Assembly: GCF_000813725.1 (NCBI RefSeq)
Contig: NZ_JWLD01000002.1
Coordinates: forward strand, 124,001-188,000
DNA: 64,000 nucleotides
Source of the DNA: Leisingera sp. ANG-Vp
Lineage (GTDB): Bacteria; Pseudomonadota; Alphaproteobacteria; Rhodobacterales; Rhodobacteraceae
Direction: 5' to 3'
Below the pieces are notes generated by a model. The model was not told where the DNA came from, searched no databases, and worked only from the letters and a program-made list of their open reading frames with translations. The stretch's first letter is position 1; each line of letters starts with the position of its first letter. A program made the position numbers and the translations under genes. Positions 29,761 through 38,510 of this stretch are shown here, in pieces.

Positions 29761-30183
29761 TCAGTAATCCCACAACTGCGGTTCTGAAATCTCCAGCGAG
29801 TTGCCAGCAGGGTCCCGGAAGTAAATCGACCGGACGCCATGAGGCCAATCGAACTCTGCCTCGATGGCTATGCCTGCTTCCAGCAATCGTGCACGCATCT
29901 GCAGCAAGTCTTTGCGCGGTTGAGCAAAACAGACATGCCCGGGGCCGCGGGCGCCATGGGGCGGGACCGGCAGCTGCGGGTTCCCCGGCGGCTTCACGGT
30001 CTCTTCGGCATTGAAAAGAAGAAGGACAGAAGCTCCGCAGCGGTAGAATAGGTGGCGGTTCCCTATGCGCTGTATCTGTTCAAGACCCAGAGTGCCGCCG
30101 TAGAACTCTTCTGCGGCATCAAGGTCATCCACATAAAGGGAAGCTTCAAGAATTGCTTTGGGTGCAGGGGCTTGCGAAACCAT
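29761..30183 (-). CDS. VOC (glyoxalase/dioxygenase) superfamily protein
   Basis: This 140-residue protein has the paired beta-alpha-beta-beta-beta modules of the VOC fold: ASLYVDDLDAAEEFY at the start, GHVCFA in the middle and the metal-type ending IYFRDPAGNSLEISEP. It is a single-domain metalloprotein of unknown reaction. It follows the pseudouridine synthase gene on the same strand after 12 bp. Confidence 0.87.
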   Translation of the reverse strand: MVSQAPAPKAILEASLYVDDLDAAEEFYGGTLGLEQIQRIGNRHLFYRCGASVLLLFNAEETVKPPGNPQLPVPPHGARGPGHVCFAQPRKDLLQMRARLLEAGIAIEAEFDWPHGVRSIYFRDPAGNSLEISEPQLWDY

Positions 30184-30195
30184 GAGGGCAGGGTA

Positions 30196-30849
30196 TCAGC
30201 GCCGCCGCGGCCTGTCACCCTGCGCACTGCGGGAGCCGGAACCCTTTGGCTTGCGCGGCGGTTTCTGTGATGGTTTGGGCGGGCCAGGCACGCGCGGGGG
30301 ATCCAGGTCCTCCCACGTGCCTTGCGGCAGGCCGTCCAGGGTCCAGGCGCCAATGCTATAGCGGATCAAGCGCAGCGTAGGATGCCCGGCTGCTGCCGTC
30401 ATCCGCCGGACCTGGCGGTTTCTGCCTTCGCGGATGGTAAGTTCAATCCAGCTGTCCGGAACGGTTTTCCGCACCCGGACCGGCGGCGTCCGCGCCCAGA
30501 GGCCGGGTGGTTCGGGGATCAGTCTGGCCTTGGCGGGCTTAGTTATTCCGTCTTTTAATTCAATGCCTTCGGACAGTGCCTTAAGAGCTGACTCATCCGG
30601 GACTCCCTCCACCTGAACCCAATAGGTTTTCTCCATCTTGTGTTTGGGGTCGGTGATCCAGGACTGCAGCCGGCCGTTGTCGGTCAGCAGCATCAGGCCT
30701 TCGCTATCCCTGTCAAGGCGGCCGGCGGCATAGACGCCCGGGCAGTCGATAAACTTGCTTAGAGTCGGCCGCGGGCTGTCCTGGCTGCCGCGGTCGGTGA
30801 ACTGCGGCAGGACATCATAGGGTTTGTTGAAGCGGATCAGGCGGGTCAT
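30196..30849 (-). CDS. RsuA/RluE-family rRNA pseudouridine synthase
   Basis: This 217-residue enzyme has the catalytic Asp in AAGRLDRDSEGLMLLTDNG and IREGRNRQVRRMTAAAGHPTLRL near the end, as in RluE, which modifies 23S rRNA. The C-terminal tail is Pro/Lys/Arg-rich (PPKPSQKPPRKPKGSGSR) and probably binds RNA. It lacks the N-terminal S4 domain, as RluE does. Start at 30849 gives MTRLIRFNKPYDVL, the usual opening; the frame is open 10 codons upstream. Confidence 0.9.
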   Translation of the reverse strand: MTRLIRFNKPYDVLPQFTDRGSQDSPRPTLSKFIDCPGVYAAGRLDRDSEGLMLLTDNGRLQSWITDPKHKMEKTYWVQVEGVPDESALKALSEGIELKDGITKPAKARLIPEPPGLWARTPPVRVRKTVPDSWIELTIREGRNRQVRRMTAAAGHPTLRLIRYSIGAWTLDGLPQGTWEDLDPPRVPGPPKPSQKPPRKPKGSGSRSAQGDRPRRR

Positions 30850-31067
30850 GGCTAGCCAATAGGCCGGAGCAGATGGCAAGGCAAGCGGGCAGCTTGTGGA
30901 TAACTGTCACGGGCGTGTCACGGAATCACCATAGTCAAACTGCGACATATTGTGGATCATCAGGGCTTGTCAGGCGCTAACCACGATATATAGTCAAAGT
31001 TAGGCTGGGGCGGGTTCCCCGCTCTGGTTCCGGGAAACGGAAGATCAGGGCGAGGAAGACGTTCACG

Positions 31068-31652
31068 ATGGATGGCGATTTCAGGGCAGAGTTTGTCAGA
31101 TCTCCAGGGGCGCTGAAACAGCACCCGGCGCTGGTACTGAACGCGGATTACCGGCCGTTGTCCTATTACCCCTTGTCATTGTGGTCCTGGCAGGACGCGG
31201 TCAAGGCTGCCTGGCTGGACCGTGTGGCCATCGTGGCCGAATACGACGAGGTGGTGCACAGTCCGAGTACCGAGATACGAATACCGTCTGTGGTCGTTCT
31301 GAAAGATTATGTGAAACCTCAAAAGCGCGTGGCCTTCACGCGCTTTAATTTGTTTTTGAGGGATGAATTCCGCTGTCAGTACTGCGGCAGCAAGGGGGAG
31401 CTGACCTTCGACCATGTGGTGCCGCGCGCGGCAGGCGGTGTGACCAGCTGGGAGAATGTCGTGGCGGCTTGCAGCCCATGCAATTTGAAAAAGGGCTCAA
31501 AATCGCTGCACCGGGCGGGGATGTCGCTGCGCAAGCCTCCACGCCGTCCAGGAGCCGAGGAATTGCGCAATACCGGCCGCAAGTTCCCGCCGAACCACCT
31601 GCACGAAAGCTGGATGGACTTCCTTTATTGGGATACCGAGCTGGATGCTTAA
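31068..31652 (+). CDS. HNH endonuclease family protein
   Basis: This 194-residue protein carries a complete HNH domain: CQYCGSKGELTFDHVVPR, then AGGVTSWENVVAACSPCN with two CxxC zinc pairs. It is of a type found as a stand-alone chromosomal gene in most Rhodobacteraceae, so it is more likely a housekeeping nuclease than a mobile one. It is far from the prophage boundary and has ordinary base composition. Confidence 0.88.
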   Translation: MDGDFRAEFVRSPGALKQHPALVLNADYRPLSYYPLSLWSWQDAVKAAWLDRVAIVAEYDEVVHSPSTEIRIPSVVVLKDYVKPQKRVAFTRFNLFLRDEFRCQYCGSKGELTFDHVVPRAAGGVTSWENVVAACSPCNLKKGSKSLHRAGMSLRKPPRRPGAEELRNTGRKFPPNHLHESWMDFLYWDTELDA

Positions 31653-31837
31653 CGGCCTATTGTAAGGCGTTGACAAAACAGGTTTCCGGCCTCTTCAGCC
31701 CCGTGTTTCTCCCAAACGGGCGGCAGATATTCAGATCCCCTTGAACGCTGCCTGCACGGCCTGACGGAAGCAGGCAAAGACTGAAAAGGCCGGAGATGCC
31801 GGCGGCCTCGGTTCAAGCGGGCCGCCGTTGCACGATG

Positions 31838-32884
31838 TCAGGCTTTGGCGCGCTGAAGCATGCCAAACAAATCGCGGGGATCGTCCGGATCGGCGAGCAT
31901 GTCGAGATCTATGAAGTAGTCAGTGCCCTTGATGCGGTCTCGGATGTAGCGAAGAGCAGAGAAGTCCTCGATTGCGAAGCCGACGCTGTCAAACAGGGTG
32001 ATCTGGCGGTCGCCGCTACGGCCTTGCTTCTGACCCGTTATCACTTCCCACAATTCCGTAACGGCAAAGTCTTCCGGCATTTGCTGGATCTCGCCTTCAA
32101 TGCGGGTTTGCGGGGGGTATTCGACAAAAACGTCCGAACGGCTGAGGATGCCCGCCGCCAGTTCTGTTTTGCCGGGGCAGTCCCCGCCGATGGCGTTGAT
32201 GTGCACACCGCTGCCAACCATGTTGTCGGTCAGAATGGTGGCATACTGCTTGTCTGCGGTGCAGGTTGTAAGGATCTGTGCGCCTTCGATGGCCTCCTCG
32301 GGTGTCTTGCAGGAGACGACTTCGATCCCAAGCCCTTGCAGATTGCGGGCGCATTTCTCTGTTGCCGCGGAGTCCGTGTCGTACAAGCGCACGGATTTCA
32401 GGCCGATAATGGCTTTCATTGCCAGCGTCTGGAACTCGGACTGGGCGCCATTACCGATCATCGCCATTGTATCCGCGCCCTTTGGTGCCAGATACTTGGC
32501 GGCCATTGCTGAGGTTGCGGCTGTGCGGAGGGCGGTCAGTATGGTCATCTCGGTCAGCAGCACCGGATAACCGGTGTAGACATCCGCCAGCAGACCGAAA
32601 GCAGTGACGGTCTGCAGACCTTCAGTGGTGTTCTTGGGGTGGCCATTCACGTATTTGAACCCATAGGCTTCACCATCTGAAGTGGGCATCAGTTCGATGA
32701 CACCAACGTCCGAATGACTCGCCACACGCGGCGTCTTGTCAAACAGCTCCCAGCGTTTGAAATCCTCTTCGACGTAACCTGCCAGATCCTGCAGCATCTG
32801 TTCGATGCCGACGTGATGAATGAGGCGCATCATGTTGTCGACGCTGACAAAAGGCACCAGGGCCTTGTCTGATGGCTGTGTCAT
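31838..32884 (-). CDS. Ornithine cyclodeaminase
   Basis: Converts ornithine to proline and ammonia with tightly bound NAD. The 348-residue protein of the OCD/mu-crystallin family has MAMIGNGAQSEFQ as the dinucleotide-binding loop, and the segment EMTILTALRTAATSAMAA. It is the last gene of a three-gene catabolic operon and overlaps the preceding gene by 4 nt. Ornithine made by arginase and CtlX would be the substrate. Confidence 0.92.
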   Translation of the reverse strand: MTQPSDKALVPFVSVDNMMRLIHHVGIEQMLQDLAGYVEEDFKRWELFDKTPRVASHSDVGVIELMPTSDGEAYGFKYVNGHPKNTTEGLQTVTAFGLLADVYTGYPVLLTEMTILTALRTAATSAMAAKYLAPKGADTMAMIGNGAQSEFQTLAMKAIIGLKSVRLYDTDSAATEKCARNLQGLGIEVVSCKTPEEAIEGAQILTTCTADKQYATILTDNMVGSGVHINAIGGDCPGKTELAAGILSRSDVFVEYPPQTRIEGEIQQMPEDFAVTELWEVITGQKQGRSGDRQITLFDSVGFAIEDFSALRYIRDRIKGTDYFIDLDMLADPDDPRDLFGMLQRAKA

Positions 32885-33810
32885 GCGAAAGTCCTTTCAC
32901 GGGGGCTGAGGTGGATGCCTGCCAGCATGCAGCGCACCGACCCGCCAGCGGTTTCAATTGTTGGAATGGTCAGTGGCAGCGGTTCTGCGCTCTGTTCAAT
33001 GATGGAAATCTGATCCGGCCTCAGCGCTTTCAATGCCTTGGCTGAGAGAGCCAGAACGCGTTTGCCGCCGGTGAGTTCCAGGGCGTTGCCCGCGAAGTTC
33101 GAAATCTGCTCGGCGGTGAGATCAATGACCCTGCGCCCGGTTTCCTCCAGCCGCGCGGCCACTTCAGCCCGGCGGGCGGGGTCCACGATCATATCCAAGC
33201 AGATCAGCGCGTATTCCGTACCGATCCCCATCAGGACGTTGGTGTGATACACGTCCCGGCCTGCTGCATCCTTGGCTTCGAACACCATGGGTTCAAAGTT
33301 GAAATGTGTGCAAAATCGCTCCAGAAGAACCGGATCGGCGCGGTTTGATTTCACCGTGTAGGCGATGCGGCCAATGTGGTCGAGCACCATTGCCCCGGTG
33401 CCTTCCAGCGACAGACCATCCTGTTCAAGCCCGGAATAGTCGATAACGTCCTGCACACGGTAGTCACGCTTCAGCAGTTCGATCACGTCCCAGCGGCGTT
33501 CTTTGCGCCGGTTCTCGGCAAACATCGGGTAGACTGCCACGTGACCGCCGGCATGGGTGGAAAACCAGTTGTTGGGAAACACGCTGTCCGGTGTCCCCGT
33601 GCCAGTGTCATCGAACACATGCACAGTCACGCCCGCGCGGTCCAGTGTTTCCACAGCGCCGTCGAACTCTGCCATGGCTTTGGCAGCCACGGATTCTGTT
33701 GAAACATTATCCAATGTTTGAAATGCATTATCGGCCTGAGTTTCCGGATTGGAACGGAAATGGTGCGGCCGGATCATGACGACAGCAGATGGCGCTTGCA
33801 GGCTGGTCAC
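32881..33810 (-). CDS. ctlX: CtlX-type citrulline hydrolase (amidinotransferase superfamily)
   Basis: This 309-residue pentein-fold protein has PHHFRSNPETQADNAFQ at the N-terminus and VFPNNWFSTHAGGHVAVYPM as family hallmarks. CtlX proteins hydrolyse citrulline to ornithine, or have closely related guanidine/ureido substrates. It lies between arginase and ornithine cyclodeaminase with 4-nt overlaps on both sides, so all three products are made together and all feed ornithine into proline. Confidence 0.85.
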   Translation of the reverse strand: MTSLQAPSAVVMIRPHHFRSNPETQADNAFQTLDNVSTESVAAKAMAEFDGAVETLDRAGVTVHVFDDTGTGTPDSVFPNNWFSTHAGGHVAVYPMFAENRRKERRWDVIELLKRDYRVQDVIDYSGLEQDGLSLEGTGAMVLDHIGRIAYTVKSNRADPVLLERFCTHFNFEPMVFEAKDAAGRDVYHTNVLMGIGTEYALICLDMIVDPARRAEVAARLEETGRRVIDLTAEQISNFAGNALELTGGKRVLALSAKALKALRPDQISIIEQSAEPLPLTIPTIETAGGSVRCMLAGIHLSPRERTFA

Positions 33811-34733
33811 TGGTAGCTCCGGGTCGGACGGTCAAAGACGCGGCGGCCCAAGGCTGAGGCACAGAGGTCCACCATCAGATGCGCAGTGCGGCCGCGCTCG
33901 TCGAGGAAGGGGTTCAGTTCCACCAGGTCCAGCGAGGTCATCAGGCCAGAGTCATGCAGGATCTCGCAGACCAGATGCGCTTCACGCACAGTGGCACCGC
34001 CGGGGACGGTTGTCCCAACCGCCGGGGCAACCGAGGGGTCCAGGAAGTCCACATCAAGCGACACATGCAGCATGCCATTGGCTTGCGCGACTTGCTCAAG
34101 AAAACGGTTCAGCGGGCCAGCGATGCCGTTTTCGTCGATGTCGCGCATGTCGTGCGTGCGGATGGTGCTGTCTTCCAGGGCAAGCCGCTCCTGGGTGTCA
34201 ACGGACCGCAGGCCGATCATGCAGACGTTTTCCTGCGGCACCGGGTTGGCAACCTCAGGAAAGCCATCGAAACCCTTGCGGCCAGTGAAATATCCCACGG
34301 GGGTGCCATGCAGGTTGCCGCTGTCGGTGGTTTCCGGTGTGTGGAAGTCTGTATGGGCGTCGAGCCACAATACAAACAGCGGCCGGTTCTGCCTGGCTGC
34401 AAAATTCGCAGCACCGGCAACCGATCCAAGCGACAGCGAGTGGTCACCGCCCAGGAAAACCGGCAAGCCGCATTCCAGTGCATCCTCAGCAGCCTGCGCC
34501 AGGCGGGATGTCCAGCCGATGGTCTCGTTTCTGGCAAAGACGCCACCTTCGTCGCTATCAGCTGCGTGCCTGTCCGGAGTGACGTTTCCCAGGTCTTCAA
34601 CCGTATGCCCCAGGCCCTCCAGGGCTTCGGTGATGCCCGCCGTGCGGAAGGCGTCCGGGCCCATCAGGCAGCCGGCCCTGCGTTTGCCGCTGTCAACCGG
34701 TGCGCCAATCAGAATGCAATGTTGCGATGTCAC
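33807..34733 (-). CDS. rocF: Arginase
   Basis: Hydrolyses arginine to ornithine and urea using two manganese ions. The 308-residue protein shows the three metal motifs: GGDHSLSLG, WLDAHTDFHTP and SLDVDFLDPSVAP. Length is normal. It is the first gene of the arginase-ctlX-ocd operon and is divergent from an Lrp-type regulator. Confidence 0.95.
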   Translation of the reverse strand: MTSQHCILIGAPVDSGKRRAGCLMGPDAFRTAGITEALEGLGHTVEDLGNVTPDRHAADSDEGGVFARNETIGWTSRLAQAAEDALECGLPVFLGGDHSLSLGSVAGAANFAARQNRPLFVLWLDAHTDFHTPETTDSGNLHGTPVGYFTGRKGFDGFPEVANPVPQENVCMIGLRSVDTQERLALEDSTIRTHDMRDIDENGIAGPLNRFLEQVAQANGMLHVSLDVDFLDPSVAPAVGTTVPGGATVREAHLVCEILHDSGLMTSLDLVELNPFLDERGRTAHLMVDLCASALGRRVFDRPTRSYQ

Positions 34734-34845
34734 GGGTTCGCTCTCTCAAAAAGTCAGCTTTCCTACTAAAGACTTCCGAAATGCGGTGGATTCCAGCGAG
34801 CAAATTGGTCATAACGGGATGCAGTTGATCGTTTTGAGGTGAGGA

Positions 34846-35271
34846 ATGGACAAAACGGATGAGCGGCTGGTGTCAGCACTGCGCCACAATGCACGGGCCT
34901 CGCTGTCAGACCTGGCGCTGGAGCTGAATTTGTCGCGCACAACGGTGCGGGCCCGGATCGAGCGGCTGCAGACGCGGGGCGATATCCTTGGGTTCACGGT
35001 TGTCCTGAAGGAGGACGTGCTGCGCGATCCGGTGCGCGGGCTGATGCTGATCGGGATCGAAGGCCGCGGCACCAGCCGGATCACGCGGCAATTGCAAGGT
35101 TTGCCTGAAGTGCGGGCGATTCACACCACAAACGGCCGCTGGGACCTGATTGTAGAGCTGGGCACCGAAACCTTGGAGACACTGGACACAGCTTTGGCGA
35201 AGATCCGCACCTTCGAGGGCGTGGTCAGCAGTGAAACCAATCTGCTACTGGCAACCAAGAAGGACAGCTAA
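34846..35271 (+). CDS. Lrp/AsnC-family regulator of the arginine operon
   Basis: This 141-residue protein has an N-terminal winged HTH (DERLVSALRHNARASLSDLA, then LSRTTVRARIERL) and a C-terminal RAM ligand-binding domain. It is divergent from the arginase gene with 112 bp between starts, so it very probably controls that operon in response to arginine or ornithine. Control is inferred from position only. Confidence 0.9.
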   Translation: MDKTDERLVSALRHNARASLSDLALELNLSRTTVRARIERLQTRGDILGFTVVLKEDVLRDPVRGLMLIGIEGRGTSRITRQLQGLPEVRAIHTTNGRWDLIVELGTETLETLDTALAKIRTFEGVVSSETNLLLATKKDS

Positions 35272-35288
35272 AGTCCGGGAACTTTCGA

Positions 35289-35315
35289 ATGCGGCCAACA
35301 GGCTGGCGGCCGCAT
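35289..35315. terminator. Hairpin between convergent lrp-type gene and dsbB
   Basis: ATGCGGCC (35289-35296) and GGCCGCAT (35308-35315) form a perfect 8-bp stem, followed by CTCATCTTTCC on the plus strand. It is a weak terminator at best. Confidence 0.5.
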
Positions 35316-35332
35316 CTCATCTTTCCAGCAAG

Positions 35333-35800
35333 TTAACCCTGTTTGCGGGCATGGTTGGCCGCGGCAATCCACAATAGCGCCAGGCCAAAGGAAGCAATTG
35401 CGTTCCAGGTCGCCATCGACAGCGTGAACATCTCCCATGGAACTTCATCGCAACGTACCAGCGGTGCAGCCATGATCTGTTCCATCAACTGATCGGGGGA
35501 CAACCCGCCAATCGGGCCGGAGGTGCATGTTGACGGACCCTCCCACCAGCCGCGTTCAACCCCTGTGTGGTATGCGCCAACGCCGGCGGTTGCCAGTGCA
35601 GCCAAAGCTCCCAGATAAGGCAGAATTGCACCGGGGATGATCAAGGCCAATACTCCGATCCCGGCGGCGGCGGCATGGGGGTAGCGCTGCCAGTAGCAGA
35701 GTTTGCAAGGCGCCATTTCTCCGATGTACTGGAAACCCAAAGCGCCAAGCAATAAGGCCGCCGAGCCACCTGCGGCCAGAACAATTAGAATTCGATGCAT
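35333..35800 (-). CDS. dsbB: Disulfide bond formation protein DsbB
   Basis: Inner-membrane protein that reoxidises DsbA and passes electrons to quinone. The 155-residue protein has four membrane segments, the CxxC pair Cys32/Cys35 in APCKLCYWQRYP, and a second periplasmic pair Cys92/Cys117. It starts 2 bp after the yqaA stop, so the two are co-transcribed. Confidence 0.92.
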   Translation of the reverse strand: MHRILIVLAAGGSAALLLGALGFQYIGEMAPCKLCYWQRYPHAAAAGIGVLALIIPGAILPYLGALAALATAGVGAYHTGVERGWWEGPSTCTSGPIGGLSPDQLMEQIMAAPLVRCDEVPWEMFTLSMATWNAIASFGLALLWIAAANHARKQG

Positions 35801-35802
35801 GA

Positions 35803-36426
35803 TCAGATGAACCTCACCATCAGGAAGCCGCCGAACAGGACCACCATAAAGGCGGAGAAAACAAGGCCGAGGCGGCGTTCAATGAAATCGCGGATCGGTG
35901 CTCCGAACTGCCACAGCAAACCAGCGACAATGAAAAAACGGAGTGCGCGCGCGAGGATAGAGGTGGCAATGAACGTACCCAAGGGCATCCCTGTCCAGCC
36001 TGACATGATGGTGATCACCTTGTAGGGGAACGGTGTGATGCCCGCACCAAGCACGGCCCAGAACCCAAAGTCATTGAACCGGGTATTGAATTCGGCCATG
36101 GCGTCACCTTTGCCCATCGCTTCCAGCACAGGCTGTCCAAGGCTTTCATAGAAGAAGGCGCCGATCACATAGCCCAAGACACCGCCCGCAACGGAGGCCA
36201 CCAATGCAACCAGTGCAATCAGCCAGGCACGCGAAGGCCGGGCCAGAATCATAGGGATCATCAGGACATCCGGCGGGATCGGGAACACCGAGCTCTCGAT
36301 GAAAGCGATTGCGCCCAGCCACCAAAGTGCTTTGGGGTGATCGGCCAGAGACATCGTCCGGTCGTACAGCGGTTTCAGCATCCTGGGGCCTGCATCCTCA
36401 TCGGCGTTTGCAAAGGGAGGTGGCAT
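35803..36426 (-). CDS. yqaA: YqaA-family (DedA/VTT-like) membrane protein
   Basis: This 207-residue inner-membrane protein has five or so hydrophobic segments and the VTT-type region PIPPDVLMIPMILARPSRAW and AGITPFPYKVITIMSG. DedA/VTT relatives move or flip phospholipids; YqaA itself is uncharacterised. It is the first gene of the yqaA-dsbB pair. Confidence 0.88.
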   Translation of the reverse strand: MPPPFANADEDAGPRMLKPLYDRTMSLADHPKALWWLGAIAFIESSVFPIPPDVLMIPMILARPSRAWLIALVALVASVAGGVLGYVIGAFFYESLGQPVLEAMGKGDAMAEFNTRFNDFGFWAVLGAGITPFPYKVITIMSGWTGMPLGTFIATSILARALRFFIVAGLLWQFGAPIRDFIERRLGLVFSAFMVVLFGGFLMVRFI

Positions 36427-36545
36427 GTGTGCCGGGCTCCGTCAACCTTTGCTGCCCATGAAATTGCCACAGCGCGGATTTTCGCGAGCAAACACTTGTT
36501 TTGCCTCTGGACCTTAGCCGCGCGCTTAGCTAGGAAAAGCACGTG

Positions 36546-36631
36546 GCCCAAGTGGCGGAATGGTAGACGCAGGGGATTCAAAATCCCCCGCTGGTGACAG
36601 CGTGCCGGTTCGAGTCCGGCCTTGGGTACCA
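36546..36631 (+). tRNA. tRNA-Leu (anticodon CAA)
   Basis: The 86-nt sequence folds as a class II tRNA: acceptor GCCCAAG/CTTGGGT, anticodon stem GGGGA/TCCCC with loop TTCAAAA, long variable arm (GCTGGTGACAGC), T arm GCCGGTTCGAGTCCGGC and encoded CCA at 36629-36631. Anticodon CAA is at 36579-36581, so it reads UUG leucine. The phage integrase ends 110 bp downstream facing it, so the 3' end of this tRNA is the likely attachment site, kept intact by the phage-borne copy. Confidence 0.96.
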
Positions 36632-36741
36632 ATAAAAACAAAGGCCTGCAGCGTGTTCTTGCTGTGGGCCTTTGTTTTGTCTTCCCGCTACTCCCACAGA
36701 CGACTCCCACATCTCGTTTCGTTCTTGTTCCGTCCGCGGCG

Positions 36742-37788
36742 TTAGGATCGGCGCTTCTGAGCCGCCCGAGACAGCGCTTTACGACTGGCGCGCTTGCGAT
36801 AATAGGCTACCATCTCGGCGCTTTGTCCGGTCACGGCCTGAATTTCAGCGTCACTGCAGCCAGCCTCTGCGAGGCGAACAATCGCCAGCTTGCGAAGACC
36901 ATGCAGAACGAATGGCTTTGCCTTATCGCCAAGCCCGTTCCGCCAGGTGCGGAAGGCCTTTTCAACAGAGTCGTAGCCCAAGGGCTGAGAGAGGTTTTTT
37001 GCCAGGACATGCCGCCCGGTGTTCGGCAAGGCATCGATGTAGCGGCGTAGGTCTTCTGGGCAGTAGGTTTCGAAAGATTCACCGGCTTTTTCGTCCAGAA
37101 CCTCCATCCATTCAGCGCGGAACTGGTCCCGGCGCATCTTGATCGCAGCGTTCGGCCTTTGGCCGGTACCAAGGATCAATTCTGCTGCGGTTCTAACGGA
37201 TTGCGGTGCGTCCTTAAGCTTGTTGATCAACCATTCCGGCCAAGGCTCATACTCTCGTTGCCGGCCAAACATACGGATGCCGGACGCCGGGTTCTCGCTG
37301 AGAGGCCAATCAAGCTCCTTCTGTCCGTAGTTCCAGAGCAGTCGGATCGTCTGTAGGTATTTGTCAGCCTTGCGGGGAGTATCCGCCAGCTTGTCATGCG
37401 CGGCGCGGACGGCCTGCCGTGTGGTGCGGCGCACGTCTTTGTCTGCATTCTTTTCCAGGATCCGGTCCATATCGCGCCGGTAGGTCCGCTTTGTGCTTTC
37501 GGCCAGGTCGCCTTGAATGCGGGGATCTTTGCGCCAGGCAACAATCAGCTTGCGCCAAGTGTACTTTGCTGGCTCCTTCTGTTGGTCGTGGTTCCCTGAG
37601 CGGCACTCCCAATAGAGGGCGTCCAAGCGCTCGGCGTTACCCTTCCAGTCGAGCTTGATTGCCTTCTCCTTGCGCTTACCGCCCTCGGTCCACGTGACAC
37701 GGTGATAGGGCTCCCAGGCCCCTTGACCCTTGCTCCACTTCCAAGCCAGGTTTGGCTTTCTGATCCGGGGTTTGGCAGGCTTCTTCAA
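36742..37788 (-). CDS. int: Phage tyrosine-recombinase integrase
   Basis: Catalyses site-specific integration at the tRNA-Leu gene. The 348-residue protein has an N-terminal arm, a core-binding domain (about 75-175) and a C-terminal catalytic domain. Visible catalytic residues are Arg211 in GTGQRPNAA, His296 and Arg299 in LHGLRKLA, and Tyr329 or Tyr330 in VAYYRKRA; the usual second His position reads GQS rather than GHS. It overlaps the excisionase-like gene by 4 nt and faces the tRNA. Confidence 0.94.
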   Translation of the reverse strand: MKKPAKPRIRKPNLAWKWSKGQGAWEPYHRVTWTEGGKRKEKAIKLDWKGNAERLDALYWECRSGNHDQQKEPAKYTWRKLIVAWRKDPRIQGDLAESTKRTYRRDMDRILEKNADKDVRRTTRQAVRAAHDKLADTPRKADKYLQTIRLLWNYGQKELDWPLSENPASGIRMFGRQREYEPWPEWLINKLKDAPQSVRTAAELILGTGQRPNAAIKMRRDQFRAEWMEVLDEKAGESFETYCPEDLRRYIDALPNTGRHVLAKNLSQPLGYDSVEKAFRTWRNGLGDKAKPFVLHGLRKLAIVRLAEAGCSDAEIQAVTGQSAEMVAYYRKRASRKALSRAAQKRRS

Positions 37789-37994
37789 AGTTCAAAGTCC
37801 TCGGCAGGGCGTGCAGCGTCACCGCTGAGAATGGCCCGCAGATCATCCGTACGCCAGCGTTCCACACCATCTGCTAGCCGAACTGGCCGCGGCAAAGCTC
37901 CGCAGCTCACAAGTTTACGAAAGCGCGATACAGACAGATCCAGGTAAGCAGCTGCATTGGCCTCCTTGAAGGCAGCCGGCTCATGCTTTCCCAT
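37785..37994 (-). CDS. Excisionase-like helix-turn-helix protein
   Basis: This 69-residue protein has AAAYLDLSVSRFRKLVSCGALPRPVRLADG followed by RWRTDDLRAIL, the MerR/AlpA-type winged helix used by phage excisionases. It overlaps the integrase start by 4 nt, which fits a directionality factor made with Int. Confidence 0.82.
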   Translation of the reverse strand: MGKHEPAAFKEANAAAYLDLSVSRFRKLVSCGALPRPVRLADGVERWRTDDLRAILSGDAARPAEDFEL

Positions 37995-38168
37995 CTATTT
38001 CACCTCCTGTAGTGCGGCACGTGCGAGTTAAATGCACCGGCCATCTAGTAACTGCGTCTTGAAAGCAACCGGGCGTGAGTTTGCATAAGGGAGTGAACCA
38101 GGTCTGGCGGGTGTCAGGCAGGACGCGGAGTGCGGCTGCTTCATGCTGGTTCGGGTGCCCGGTTGCTG

Positions 38169-38510
38169 TCAGGGCGCAGTGCGGATGCGGTCTTGTGTGG
38201 CGGCGATCCAGTCGCGGTCTGAGCCGTACCACTCCACCCAGAGGGCGCGGTCGCGGTGGATGGCAATCTTGGACGTGTCGAAGTCGCCCTGGTGGTGGCC
38301 GTCGCAAAGCGGGATAGCCTCGTGATCCGGTACGCGCTCGTTGCCGTGTCGCTCGCAGATCGGGTGATGCGCTGTGGTCGGCGAAAGCTGGGTGAACCCG
38401 AAAGCTTCGCAAATACAGCAGGGTAGGGCGCGGACTTCGCGCAAGTATTTTGGGTTGTCCCGAGCCTTCGGCTGCTTCAACCCCAGCGGCGGCTTGTTCA
38501 TGATGTTCAT
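38169..38510 (-). CDS. Ref-like (RecA-dependent) HNH nuclease
   Basis: This 113-residue protein contains CCICEAFG, then TTAHHPICERHG, PDHEAIPLCDGHHQGDF and a C-terminal acidic/aromatic helix. This Cys/His pattern matches the phage Ref family (recombination enhancement HNH nuclease of P1). It overlaps the DUF1367 gene by 4 nt inside the leftward recombination operon. The open frame in another phase across the same DNA is not coding. Confidence 0.8.
   Translation of the reverse strand: MNIMNKPPLGLKQPKARDNPKYLREVRALPCCICEAFGFTQLSPTTAHHPICERHGNERVPDHEAIPLCDGHHQGDFDTSKIAIHRDRALWVEWYGSDRDWIAATQDRIRTAP

Noticed and set aside
31068-31652. HNH gene as a mobile homing endonuclease
   Set aside because: Ordinary base composition, no intron or intein context, and the type is a regular single-copy gene in this bacterial family.
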